DNA from: Betaproteobacteria bacterium HGW-Betaproteobacteria-9
GTDB lineage: Bacteria; Pseudomonadota; Gammaproteobacteria; Burkholderiales; Burkholderiaceae_C
Assembly: GCA_002842215.1 (NCBI GenBank)
Contig: PHCC01000023.1
Location: 62,001-126,000, forward strand
Reading direction: 5' to 3'
DNA: 64,000 bases
The translations under genes and the position numbers were made by a program. How positions within the stretch are numbered: the stretch's first letter is position 1; every line of letters begins with the position of its first letter. The notes under the pieces are model-generated. The model was not told the DNA's origin, did no database searches, and saw nothing but the letters and a program-made list of their open reading frames with translations. This document shows positions 8,198 through 16,205 of this stretch, one piece after another.

Positions 8198-9358
8198 CTA
8201 CGAACCGTCGCGCCCCTCGCCATGGCCGTGGAGCACATAGTGTCCAAAGGGATACAAACCCGACTGCCGGACATCGGGATACCGCTCAAGGTACCGGTCC
8301 GCAGAAAACGTCCTGTAGTCCAGCTGCAGATCGCTGAAGCTGCGTATGCACTCCAGGTACAGCTGGAACAGCAGTTCGACAAGGCTGGCGTTTTCAGCCA
8401 CATCGGCGCCACGGCTGGTCAACTCCCTGCGAATCGTCGTCAGCATCCCGGGCGTCGTGCGCCCCAGCCAGTCCTTCAGCCCCGTGCACTCCATATCTTG
8501 CTCGGAATAGGGCGGCAGCTGCAGGCTCTGCCCCAGCCGGGCCTCCATCCAGGCCATGTCCCAGACATCAATCTCCCGGGCCACCAATCTGGCGGGTATT
8601 TCAAACCGGCCCGGAAGCAGACGCCCGAAAACGTCCAGCAGTTCGCGCCACGCGTAGTGCAACAGCCCATTCCTGGACGAGAACATGGGATAACTGTTCA
8701 AAGCGTAGATGCACCGGACCGCGTCGGTCGACAAGGTCGCATTCGCCTCCATGCGGTGGGCAGGCTCCTTCTTCAACCCGATCCACGATGCAAAATCAGC
8801 GATCACATCGCCACTCAGCAACTTGTCACGGCGGTACAGCCGATAGGCAACACACTCCGCCCCGAAGACGCCTTCGATATGGACAAAGTTGTTCCGGTAC
8901 GAAAGGGGGTGCAGGTGATCCCCGGTGTATCCCCACTTGATCCATTCCTGCGTGGCGGACTTGACATAGTCAAACGGATCCCTGACGTACGCGTAGACCT
9001 GAATGTCGCTGGTGTACTGGCGAAGCAGCGCACCCAGTTCCTGCACAGCCTCCAGATCGAAACCCGTGATGGCTTCCGCCGACAGGATCAGGGCCTCGGT
9101 TTCCCACGCCCTCACCCGGAACCGATCAAAGTCGCTGGCCGCAACGCCAAACTCCCGCAACTTGCCCATTCTCTTGTGGCCTCGGTCAAATGCGGTGTTG
9201 ATCAGGAACGAGTGGTTGTATGCACGCTGGCGATCCGCCTCCACCGCGGGCGGCAACGGCGCGTATTCGAAAACACCATCCCGGTAACCGGTCAGCGAGG
9301 CCTGAATGGCGGTTGATCCCGTCTTGTGCATCCCGACGTGGAGGACGATTTTTTTCAT
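8198..9358 (-). CDS. Sulfotransferase-like protein, upstream tandem copy
   Basis: The 386-residue product has the same architecture as its downstream neighbour: the PAPS-loop-like GMHKTGST at residues 9-16, a central region with YAYVRDPFDYVK (probably the second phosphosulfate-binding segment), and the C-terminal YLERYPDVRQSG plus GHGEGRDGS block. It retains the MGKLREFGVAASDFDRFRV stretch that the other copy lacks, so it may be closer to the ancestral form. The base composition is a little lower in GC than the flanking genes. It is divergent from the MFS exporter at 9616. The substrate is unknown. Confidence 0.7.
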   Translation of the reverse strand: MKKIVLHVGMHKTGSTAIQASLTGYRDGVFEYAPLPPAVEADRQRAYNHSFLINTAFDRGHKRMGKLREFGVAASDFDRFRVRAWETEALILSAEAITGFDLEAVQELGALLRQYTSDIQVYAYVRDPFDYVKSATQEWIKWGYTGDHLHPLSYRNNFVHIEGVFGAECVAYRLYRRDKLLSGDVIADFASWIGLKKEPAHRMEANATLSTDAVRCIYALNSYPMFSSRNGLLHYAWRELLDVFGRLLPGRFEIPARLVAREIDVWDMAWMEARLGQSLQLPPYSEQDMECTGLKDWLGRTTPGMLTTIRRELTSRGADVAENASLVELLFQLYLECIRSFSDLQLDYRTFSADRYLERYPDVRQSGLYPFGHYVLHGHGEGRDGS

Positions 9359-9615
9359 GAGCAGGGTTTCCAGAGAATCCGAGGTTCAGTGAGCCCTCGT
9401 TTGAAGGCACCCACTGCGGCTGGACCGCACCGGGCATCAGGGAGGCGCGGCCAGTCTAAACTGGCCGACAGCGCCGGCTTCGAGTGGAACTGCAACCCCG
9501 GATGTCGAAAACAGGGCGCGGGGATCGTCGTGGCAACGAGGGCCGTCCCTTTCACTTGCACAGGCAACCAGCCGTCGCTCTGGCCTGGCCAGACTGGGGC
9601 CAGGCCGCCGATCCC

Positions 9616-11145
9616 ATGAGCCATTCCTCTCCCAACCTGCCGGGCTTCCCGCCCGCCCCGCCCGTGAAAGCCACCCGCCGCGAATGGTTCGGGCTCGCCG
9701 TGATCACCCTGCCCTGCCTGGTCTACGCCATGGACCTCACGGTGCTCAACCTGGCCGTGCCCGCGCTCAGCCGGGCGCTCGTGCCCAGCGCCTCGCAGCT
9801 GCTGTGGATCATCGACATCTACGGCTTTTTCGTCGCCGGTTTCCTGATCACCATGGGCACGCTGGGCGACCGCATCGGCCGCCGCCGCCTGCTGCTGATC
9901 GGCGCGGCGTTTTTCGCCGTGGCCTCCGTGCTGGCCGCGTTCGCGCGCACGCCCGCCGAGCTGATCGCGTTGCGAGCGCTGCTGGGCATCGCCGGTGCCA
10001 CGCTCGCGCCGTCCACGCTTTCGCTGATCCGCAACATGTTTCACGACGACACGCAGCGCCAGTTCGCCATCGGCGTGTGGATCACCGCGTTCTCGGTCGG
10101 CAGCGCCATTGGCCCGTTGGTCGGCGGCTGGCTGCTGGAACACTTCTGGTGGGGCTCGGTGTTCCTGCCCGCCGTGCCGGTGATGGCCCTGCTGCTGCTG
10201 CTCGGGCCGCGCCTGCTGCCCGAGTACCGCGACGAGAACGCCGGCCGCATCGACCCGGCCAGCGTGCTGCTCTCGCTGAGCGCCGTGCTCGGCCTGATCT
10301 ACGCCGTCAAGGTCATGGCCGAATACGGGCCGAGCCCGGGACGACTGGCCTTGCTGCTCGCCGGGGTGGCCCTCGGCGTGGCTTTCGTGCGGCGCCAGAA
10401 ACGCATCGATTACCCGCTGCTCGAACTGCGGCTGTTCGCCATCCCCACCTTCCGCACGGCCATCATGGCCTACGGGCTGTCGTGCCTGGCCATGTTCGGC
10501 ATCTACATCTTTATTGCGCAGCACCTGCAGATGGTGCTGGCGCTCTCGCCGCTGCAAGCCGGCTGGGCCACGGTGCCGTGGGCGGGCGGGTTTGTGTTCG
10601 GCTCCATGGTGCTGGCGCCCTGGCTGGCGCGGCGCTTCGGGCCCGGGCCGGTGATGGTGTGGTGTCTCGCGGCGGCGGCGGCCGGCATGCTGCTGATGGT
10701 GTGGGCCGACGGCCCCTGGGCGCTGTGGGTGCTGGTGGCCGGCATGGTCGTGGTCAGCCTGGGCATGGCGCCGGTGTTCGCCATCGGCACCGAACAGATC
10801 ATCACCTCGGCGCCGCCCGAACGCGCGGGCGCCGCCTCGGCCATCGCCGAAACCAGCTCGGAATTCTGTGGCGCGCTGGGCATCGCGCTGTTCGGCAGCG
10901 CGGGCACGCTCATCTACCGCCAGCAACTCACGCAGACCGCCGGCCAAGGCCTGCCCCCGGAAGCCATGGCCACCCTGGGCGGCGCCCTCGCGGTGGCCGA
11001 ACGCCTGCCCGCCGAAGCGGCGCAAGCACTGACCCTCATGGCCCGCGCCGCCTTCACCGACGCGCTGCAGTTCACCGCGCTCACCGGCAGCGCGCTGATG
11101 CTGCTGGCCAGCGTGTTGGCGGCGCGCATGTTGAGGCGGCGGTAG
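9616..11145 (+). CDS. MFS efflux transporter, DHA2 (14-TM) type
   Basis: The 509-residue protein has the MFS motif A between helices 2 and 3 (GTLGDRIGRRRLLL), the early signature MDLTVLNLAVPALSRAL typical of DHA2 drug/proton antiporters, and enough hydrophobic segments for 14 helices. The closest types I recognise are SmvA/QacA-like exporters of quaternary cations and dyes, so proton-driven efflux is the likely role. ATG 9616 is chosen because the upstream in-frame extension is not hydrophobic and homologues begin close to the first helix. No regulator lies beside it. Confidence 0.85.
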   Translation: MSHSSPNLPGFPPAPPVKATRREWFGLAVITLPCLVYAMDLTVLNLAVPALSRALVPSASQLLWIIDIYGFFVAGFLITMGTLGDRIGRRRLLLIGAAFFAVASVLAAFARTPAELIALRALLGIAGATLAPSTLSLIRNMFHDDTQRQFAIGVWITAFSVGSAIGPLVGGWLLEHFWWGSVFLPAVPVMALLLLLGPRLLPEYRDENAGRIDPASVLLSLSAVLGLIYAVKVMAEYGPSPGRLALLLAGVALGVAFVRRQKRIDYPLLELRLFAIPTFRTAIMAYGLSCLAMFGIYIFIAQHLQMVLALSPLQAGWATVPWAGGFVFGSMVLAPWLARRFGPGPVMVWCLAAAAAGMLLMVWADGPWALWVLVAGMVVVSLGMAPVFAIGTEQIITSAPPERAGAASAIAETSSEFCGALGIALFGSAGTLIYRQQLTQTAGQGLPPEAMATLGGALAVAERLPAEAAQALTLMARAAFTDALQFTALTGSALMLLASVLAARMLRRR

Positions 11146-11187
11146 TGGCGGCGCTGGCATCGGGCCAGCGACCGGACCCAGCCAGTC

Positions 11188-11499
11188 TCAGTGGTAGTCG
11201 TCTTCCAGTTGGTGGCGCACCGCCAGAATCGTCACGGTCGAGGCGTCTTCGATGTCGAACAGGGCGACGTAGCCGCTGTGCCCGAACGGGATCAGCAGCT
11301 CACGCAGAAACGGGCTCTGGCCCGCCTTGCGATAGATGAAGGGTGAACGGCCGAGGCTGTCAACCCCGCTGGTGATTGCGCCGAGCGCCCGCTCGGCCAC
11401 ATCCAGGTCTTCGACCGTGCTGGCCCGGTCCAGCAAGAACTGGTAAAGGCGGATCAGGTCGTCGCGGGCGCCAGCGCTGTATCGGACCGCGAAGCTCAA
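11188..11499 (-). CDS. parE: RelE/ParE-family toxin
   Basis: The 103-residue protein has the ParE/RelE fold pattern: an N-terminal strand and helix (FAVRYSAGARDDLIRLYQFL), a second helix, and C-terminal strands with REL and YVALFDIEDASTVTILAVRHQLEDDYH. Its ATG overlaps the antitoxin stop by four bases, typical of translational coupling. ParE-type toxins usually poison gyrase, while RelE-type toxins cleave mRNA on ribosomes; sequence inspection alone cannot separate the two, though the ending AVRHQLEDDY favours ParE. Confidence 0.85.
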   Translation of the reverse strand: MSFAVRYSAGARDDLIRLYQFLLDRASTVEDLDVAERALGAITSGVDSLGRSPFIYRKAGQSPFLRELLIPFGHSGYVALFDIEDASTVTILAVRHQLEDDYH

Positions 11500-11780
11500 C
11501 CCAGCGCCCGCTTCTGCACCTTGGCCCGGGCCTGGGTCAGCATCCGGCCCAGCTCGGCATGCACATCACCTGCGGCGAAGTAGGACCCCGAGGCCCGGGC
11601 CTCTTCGCGCGAAGCCAGCCCACGCGCCACGAACTCGGCGCGGGTGCGGCGGCGCTCGATGGTTTCGCGAACCGAGGCCTCGATGAAACCCGACAAGGTT
11701 TCGCCCTCTTGCAGCACGCTCTGAGCGGCATCACGCAACTGGGGATCGACGCGCAGCGAAGGCAAGGTGGCGGTTTTCAT
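11496..11780 (-). CDS. Ribbon-helix-helix antitoxin of the ParE-like toxin
   Basis: The 94-residue protein starts with a short strand and two helices (ATLPSLRVDPQLRDAAQSVL, then ETLSGFIEASVRETIERR), as in RHH/ParD-like antitoxins. A C-terminal tail (residues 50-94) probably wraps the toxin. It is the first gene of the pair and should repress its own promoter upstream of 11780. The stop overlaps the toxin start (ATGA). Confidence 0.85.
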   Translation of the reverse strand: MKTATLPSLRVDPQLRDAAQSVLQEGETLSGFIEASVRETIERRRTRAEFVARGLASREEARASGSYFAAGDVHAELGRMLTQARAKVQKRALG

Positions 11781-11866
11781 GGAAAGGGCTTGGTGCGTTG
11801 CAGATGCGATGCATTATGGGCCTGCGCGGCTTCAAACACCAACCCTGGCTGAACAACCCATCAGCC

Positions 11867-12070
11867 TCAAACCATCGTGTTGACCTGCGCCCCCACCGAC
11901 CCGCTGCCCGCCAGCGGCAGGTTGCCCGCCACGGCGTTCAGCAACGCCGCCGACGCCGACTCCTGCATGTCCATGGCCTTTTTCAGCACGTTGATTTGCA
12001 CTTCTTGTGTGGTCTGGGTGTTGCGCGTCTGAAGCACGCGGTCCACGAGCAAGGCGGGAGAGACATCCAT
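11867..12070 (-). CDS. YjfB-family putative motility protein
   Basis: This 67-residue protein resembles the short YjfB family: MDVSPALLVDRVLQTRNTQTTQEVQINVLKKAMDMQES, then a small-residue-rich C-terminus. The family's role is not established; the motility label comes from family annotation only. An AAGGA ribosome site precedes ATG 12070. No flagellar genes lie nearby. Confidence 0.75.
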   Translation of the reverse strand: MDVSPALLVDRVLQTRNTQTTQEVQINVLKKAMDMQESASAALLNAVAGNLPLAGSGSVGAQVNTMV

Positions 12071-12237
12071 GGCGAATCCTTGAAAGGTGTTGAACCTTTA
12101 TCGGCCCTCGGCGCCGACAACTTGAAACGCCACGGCGCCCTGCCTTCTGGGCGCTGCTTGCCTCACTGGTAACAAACCGTACACAATGGCCGCAGAGCCA
12201 CCAGCCGACACAAACGCCGCCCTGGGAGGAAAGCCAC

Positions 12238-12801
12238 ATGAACGACGCACAGCCGCGCCCGTTCCACATCCGCATCGACCGAGAACACACGAACCAGCAG
12301 GTCATCGCCCTGCTGGAAGAGCACCTCGCCGGCATGCGCGCCGAGTCGCCGCCAGAGTGTGTGTTTGCGTTGGACCTCGACGGCTTGCGCCGGCCGGAGA
12401 TTACCTTTCTCACCGCCTGGCGCCGCGCGCCCTCTGATTCACCCGATGCTTCACCCGGCGAGGGCAGCGAATTGCTCGCCATGGGCGCCATCAAGGAACT
12501 GGCGCCCACCACCGCCACCGCAGGCGGCCACGGCGAACTCAAGTCCATGCGCACCAGCGCGCGCCACCTGCGCCAGGGCGCCGCGCAAGCCATCCTCACC
12601 GAACTGCTCGCCATCGCCCGGCAGCGCGGCTACGCGCGTGTCAGCCTGGAAACCGGCAGCACGCCGGCGTTTGAACCGGCGATGGCGATGTACCGGCGGT
12701 TCGGGTTTGTGGAATGCGGGCCGTTTGCGGATTACCGGGAGGACCCGTTTAGTCGGTTTATGACGATGCTACTCAACAGGCAACAACAGTGGAATCAATA
12801 G
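12238..12801 (+). CDS. GNAT-family N-acetyltransferase
   Basis: The 187-residue protein follows the GNAT fold. A central strand region (ELLAMGAIKEL) leads to motif A (TSARHLRQGAAQAILTELLAIARQRGY) where acetyl-CoA binds, then motif B (SLETGSTPAFEPAMAMYRRFGFVECGPFADY). The ending SPAFxPAxxLYxxxGF-type sequence is typical of YsnE/PhnO-like acetyltransferases acting on small molecules or proteins. A strong GGGAGG site precedes ATG 12238. The substrate is unknown. Confidence 0.85.
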   Translation: MNDAQPRPFHIRIDREHTNQQVIALLEEHLAGMRAESPPECVFALDLDGLRRPEITFLTAWRRAPSDSPDASPGEGSELLAMGAIKELAPTTATAGGHGELKSMRTSARHLRQGAAQAILTELLAIARQRGYARVSLETGSTPAFEPAMAMYRRFGFVECGPFADYREDPFSRFMTMLLNRQQQWNQ

Positions 12802-12880
12802 CAATAAAAGTTAACTATCAGAATAAATATACCGACCTGAGCATTCACCAATCAACAAAAACTCAACCAATGGAAAATAA

Positions 12881-13561
12881 ATGATACTCGAAGTTATAAT
12901 TGGGACCATCGCTACCGTCGTAGTTTTGGCGACAGCGATCTACTATAGTCAAAAAAAACGGACAGACTTGATAGTCTCTAGAATCAACTCACTACCAGGG
13001 TTTAGTTTAAGCCATATTCTTGTCTCTACACATAAAGGCGTTGCGCTAGATCAATCAAATAAACAGATTGCTATTGCAGTTTCAGTCCAAGATAAAGTTG
13101 AAACATTTATTTTCCCCTTTACTTCAATTACAGGCATTGACATTCAACTTATAGAAGGCAATGCAGTTACCAAAAAAACCGGGTTTGTTAGCTTTACTAC
13201 GCAAAATTCGCTGCAAGAAATCACAATCTCCATAACACTTTCTAGCGCGGAGATTCCACTATTTCGAATCCCCCTTTATATCGCCATTGGTAAACCCGAT
13301 GCGCTGAGTGCCACTCTTCAGCAACAGGCCATGGATCAAGCAAATCTTTGGGAGGGTCTTATTTCGTCGATTGTGAGAGCCAATCACACCGAATTCGACA
13401 CACAACAGCCACAAAAATCTTTACCGGGGACTTTAGCAACAGAAATACAAGCCCTTCATCGACTCCAAATTGAAGGCATTCTTACCTTGGAAGAATTCAA
13501 CACCGCCAAATCAAGATTAATTAATGCACAAGGGAAAAGCGCATCAAAACTTGAATCGTAG
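12881..13561 (+). CDS. Hypothetical membrane-anchored protein with C-terminal SHOCT domain
   Basis: The 226-residue product has one N-terminal transmembrane helix (residues 3-22), a beta-rich middle that I do not recognise, and a SHOCT-like end (residues 190-216, EIQALHRLQIEGILTLEEFN, then TAKSRLI). SHOCT modules are short oligomerisation or membrane-associated helices. The gene is strikingly AT-rich with AT-ending codons, unlike its neighbours, which points to recent horizontal transfer together with the following truncated gene. No function can be proposed beyond membrane attachment. Confidence 0.65.
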   Translation: MILEVIIGTIATVVVLATAIYYSQKKRTDLIVSRINSLPGFSLSHILVSTHKGVALDQSNKQIAIAVSVQDKVETFIFPFTSITGIDIQLIEGNAVTKKTGFVSFTTQNSLQEITISITLSSAEIPLFRIPLYIAIGKPDALSATLQQQAMDQANLWEGLISSIVRANHTEFDTQQPQKSLPGTLATEIQALHRLQIEGILTLEEFNTAKSRLINAQGKSASKLES

Positions 13562-13675
13562 TCTTTTCAAAATCGCCACCAAACCCCTGAACAATCGTCC
13601 ATAAGGTATTAAATATTAACTCAATCCAATCGACGTAGAGTACTGCAATTCCAAAGAAATATTCAACCAGAAGAA

Positions 13676-13984
13676 ATGGCACCTTCTTTTCCAAAGCGTC
13701 CCAAACCCCACCAACTTGAAACCGAGTCCATAGCATTCTTTATGCAGCACATCCCACATGAGTGGACATGCGAAAAGCAAGAGTCTGACTACGGAGTAGA
13801 TCTTCGAATTGGACTTGCGACAAACGGCCAAATCAACGGACAACAGCTTGTAGTTCAGATAAAAGCGAGTGAAGCTACGGAAAACCGGGAAAAGTTAGCC
13901 ATAACTATCGATGTCTCTACACTAAAACTACTTCGCAATATGCGAAGTTGGCAACGGGGTCAGGTCTTGCCTTTTGCTCATTGA
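13676..13984 (+). pseudogene. Truncated DUF4365-domain gene
   Basis: The first 90 residues match the start of a DUF4365 protein: HQLETESIAFFMQHIPHEWTCEKQESDYGVDLRIGL, then QLVVQIKAS. DUF4365 is a nuclease-like domain, with the D of SDYGVDL and the QIK motif as likely PD-(D/E)xK residues; it often occurs in defence-related or mobile islands. A full domain is about 140 residues or more, but here the frame runs after residue 92 into unrelated sequence (QRGQVLPFAH) and stops. The break coincides with a palindrome and a GGGGTCAGGTCTTGC sequence at 13929-13970. The AT-rich composition is shared with the preceding gene. Confidence 0.6.
13929..13980. repeat. Palindrome plus GGGGTCAGGTCTTGC element at gene truncation
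   Basis: CTTCGCA-ATA-TGCGAAG is a perfect 7-bp inverted repeat, followed at once by GGGGTCAGGTCTTGC. That 15-base string is one I remember beside REP-type or RAYT-associated repeats in proteobacterial genomes; this is from memory. The DUF4365 reading frame ends inside it and sequence composition returns to GC-rich just after, so it marks the edge of the islet. Confidence 0.4.
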
Positions 13985-14047
13985 CTGAATCGCCTGAATA
14001 CGCATGGGTCATGCAGAGAAGCAGGTGGCGTCCCACCACGCAACGCC

Positions 14048-14064
14048 ATATACTTCTGCTATAT
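14048..14064 (+). promoter_or_regulatory. Candidate VapB operator/promoter palindrome
   Basis: ATATA-CTTCTGC-TATAT is an AT-rich inverted repeat 18 bp before the vapB start. VapBC complexes commonly bind such repeats for autorepression, but here this is inferred from position. Confidence 0.4.
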
Positions 14065-14081
14065 CCCACCCGGAGCCCGCC

Positions 14082-14315
14082 ATGAGCATCACCACCGTCT
14101 TCACCAACAACCGCTCCCAGGCCGTGCGCCTGCCGGCGGACGTGCGGCTGCCCGAGGGCGTTAAGAAGGTGCAGGTGCGGGCGAGGGGCATGGACCGCAT
14201 CATTTCGCCGGTCGGACATACGTGGGACGCGTTTTTCCTGAACGGGCCGCAGGCGTCCGACGACTTCATGGCCGAGCGGGCGCCGCAGGAGCAATCAGAG
14301 CGCGAGTCGTTCTGA
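14082..14315 (+). CDS. vapB: VapB-type antitoxin (AbrB/SpoVT fold)
   Basis: The 77-residue protein has the swapped-hairpin AbrB motif (TTVFTNNRSQAVRLPADVRLPEGVKKVQVRA) in its first 35 residues and an acidic, Trp/Phe-containing tail that would block the toxin. It lies 10 bp before vapC on the same strand. ATG 14082 is chosen over an upstream in-frame ATG because the motif begins immediately after it. Confidence 0.9.
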   Translation: MSITTVFTNNRSQAVRLPADVRLPEGVKKVQVRARGMDRIISPVGHTWDAFFLNGPQASDDFMAERAPQEQSERESF

Positions 14316-14325
14316 AGGGCGTGCG

Positions 14326-14730
14326 ATGCTTAAGTACCTGCTCGACACCAACATCGTCATCTACGTCATCAAGCGCCGGCCGCTCGAGGTCATGGGCCTG
14401 TTCAATCAGAACGCCGGACGCATGGCGATCTCGGCGATCACCCTGAGCGAGCTGTACCACGGCGCCGAAAAAAGCGCCAAGGTGGCGCAGAACCTGGCCG
14501 TGGTGGAAGAGTTCGCCAGCCTGCTGGAGGTGCTGCCGTACAGCCCCAAGGCCTCGCAGCACTATGGCGCCATTCGCGCCGAGCTGGAAAAGACCGGGCG
14601 CCCCATCGGCGTCAACGACCTGCACATCGCGGCCCACGCCCGCAGCGAGGGGCTGACCCTGGTCACCAACAATGTGGGAGAGTTCGAACGGGTGCCGGGT
14701 CTTATGCTGGAGAACTGGGTCGCGGTTTGA
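14326..14730 (+). CDS. vapC: VapC toxin, PIN-domain ribonuclease
   Basis: The 134-residue PIN protein shows D7 (LLDTNI), E42 (LSELYHG) and D98 (GVNDLHIAAHA), which form the acidic metal site. The fourth position, often TND, reads TNN here, a common variant in this subfamily (VTNNxxEFxRV). VapC toxins are Mg2+-dependent RNases that cut tRNA or rRNA at specific sites. It is the second gene of the vapBC operon. Confidence 0.92.
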   Translation: MLKYLLDTNIVIYVIKRRPLEVMGLFNQNAGRMAISAITLSELYHGAEKSAKVAQNLAVVEEFASLLEVLPYSPKASQHYGAIRAELEKTGRPIGVNDLHIAAHARSEGLTLVTNNVGEFERVPGLMLENWVAV

Positions 14731-14750
14731 AGTCGGGCAGCGTACCCAGC

Positions 14751-15332
14751 TCACCCCGCCACCGGTGCCAGCCAGGCCCGCAGATAGGGCTGCAACCGAG
14801 CCTTCATGGTCTTGTCCTTGTGCAAGGCGCAGAAGTTCAACGCAAGGGTCTGCATCAGAAAGGCCTCCACGCCCTCGACCAGGATCTCGACCGGCACGTC
14901 CTTGCGGAACGCGCCCAGCGCGAGCCACTGGCCCACGATGTCGCCGAGCCGCCCGAAGCCGAGGGCAATGGGGCCGATCTCTTCCACCGCCAGGGCGCCC
15001 GAGCGCCGCATGATGAGGTCGAACACATAGCGCTCGGACGACATCAGTTCCACCAGGGGCATCAGGCGCTGTGCCAGTTGGTCGGCGTCACTCGGTGCCG
15101 GTTCGGTGGCCATGCGGTCGAGCAGGGTTTCGATGCGCTGGCCGATGAGCAGGTCCATCAGCTCGTCTTTGTCTTTGAAATGGGCAAAGAACGTGCCCTT
15201 GGCCACGCCCGCGCCCAGCACGGTTTCTTCGATGCGCAGGGCCTCGAAGCCTTTTTCGGCCACGAGCTGGTCCGCCACCGAGGTCAGTCGGGACCGGGTT
15301 TCAAGGGTTCGCTGCTGGACGGCTTTTTTCAT
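14751..15332 (-). CDS. TetR/AcrR-family transcriptional repressor
   Basis: The 193-residue protein has an N-terminal TetR helix-turn-helix (residues 12-58, with VADQLVAEKGFEALRIEETV and GVAKGTFFAHFKDKDEL) and a C-terminal helical ligand domain. It is divergent from an NAD(P)H-quinone-reductase-like gene across a 102-bp gap holding three TGAC-N4-GTCA palindromes, almost certainly its operators. The inducer is unknown; quinones or electrophiles would fit the partner gene. Confidence 0.9.
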   Translation of the reverse strand: MKKAVQQRTLETRSRLTSVADQLVAEKGFEALRIEETVLGAGVAKGTFFAHFKDKDELMDLLIGQRIETLLDRMATEPAPSDADQLAQRLMPLVELMSSERYVFDLIMRRSGALAVEEIGPIALGFGRLGDIVGQWLALGAFRKDVPVEILVEGVEAFLMQTLALNFCALHKDKTMKARLQPYLRAWLAPVAG

Positions 15333-15353
15333 GGTGTTGGGGCGGCTACAAAG

Positions 15354-15415
15354 TGACCTTAGTCAATTTATATTGACCTTGGTCATTTTTTGATTTATAA
15401 ATTTGACTCCGGTCA
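15354..15415. promoter_or_regulatory. Three phased TetR operators (TGAC-N4-GTCA)
   Basis: TGACCTTAGTCA (15354), TGACCTTGGTCA (15374) and TGACTCCGGTCA (15404) are three copies of one palindrome between the divergent TetR and reductase genes. Starts are 20 and 30 bp apart, whole helical turns, so all face the same side of the DNA. The region between is AT-rich and probably holds both promoters. Confidence 0.75.
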
Positions 15416-15434
15416 ATTTTATAGGAGCACGCCC

Positions 15435-16022
15435 GTGAAACGCATCTTCATTCTCAACGGCCACCCGGCCGAACGTTCGCTGTCCCGCACCCTGGTGGAG
15501 GCCTATGCCGACGCCGCGCGCCAGGCCGGGCACGAGGTTCGCCTCACGCACCTGCACGACCTGGCGTTTGATGCCGACTTCGGCAGGGGCAACTTCGAGC
15601 AGCCCAAGCCCCTGGAGCCTGCGCTGGAGCAACTGCTGCAAGACCTGTCGTGGAGCGAGCATTTCATGATGTCCACGCCCATGTGGTGGGGCGGTCTGCC
15701 CGCCAAGCTCAAGGGCCTGTTTGACCGGGCACTGCTGCCCGGCCGGGCCTTCGACACGCGGAACAAGAGCCTGCTCGGCCTGCCGCTGCCGCTGCTGACG
15801 GGCCGCACAGCCCGCGTGGTGATCACCTCCGACACCCCGGGCTGGTTCATGCGGCTGGCCTACAAGAACGCCCTGATCTGGCAGCTGCGGCGGCAGATCC
15901 TGGAGTTCGTCGGCCTCAAGCCCACCCGGCTGACGCACCTGGGGCCGGCCAGCGACGCCAAGCCCGGGCGGGTGCAGCGCTGGGTGGCGCACATCCGGCA
16001 GCTGGGAGCCCAGGCGGCTTGA
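15435..16022 (+). CDS. NAD(P)H dehydrogenase (quinone)/flavodoxin-fold reductase
   Basis: The 195-residue protein has the flavodoxin-like start KRIFILNGHPAERSLSRTL and the NQO-family FMN/FAD-contact motif STPMWWGGLPAKLKGLFDRALLPG. It would reduce quinones or electrophiles with two electrons from NAD(P)H in the cytoplasm. The start is a GTG at 15435, nine bases after a TAGGAG ribosome site; an upstream in-frame ATG at 15390 would lie within the operator region and lacks a ribosome site. Expression is likely repressed by the divergent TetR protein. Confidence 0.85.
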   Translation: MKRIFILNGHPAERSLSRTLVEAYADAARQAGHEVRLTHLHDLAFDADFGRGNFEQPKPLEPALEQLLQDLSWSEHFMMSTPMWWGGLPAKLKGLFDRALLPGRAFDTRNKSLLGLPLPLLTGRTARVVITSDTPGWFMRLAYKNALIWQLRRQILEFVGLKPTRLTHLGPASDAKPGRVQRWVAHIRQLGAQAA

Positions 16023-16205
16023 TCGGGGGCTACGGTGGCTTCGGGGTTTTGCCAGTGGCCGGCCATGCCATGACGGGGGCGTCCAGGCCGAAAATCTGCA
16101 CAAGGCATTCGAGGCACAGGGTGAGGTCAGGCCATGAAGGACTGGTACGCTCCCATCCTCATTTGATCCACAAGCGTCCTTGTGGTCTTCCGGGATGCGA
16201 CCACC

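Noticed and set aside
9355..11160. 601-codon minus-strand open frame opposite the MFS gene
   Set aside because: Composition is His/Gln/Gly/Arg-rich and shows no domain; the plus-strand frame is a clear 14-TM transporter.
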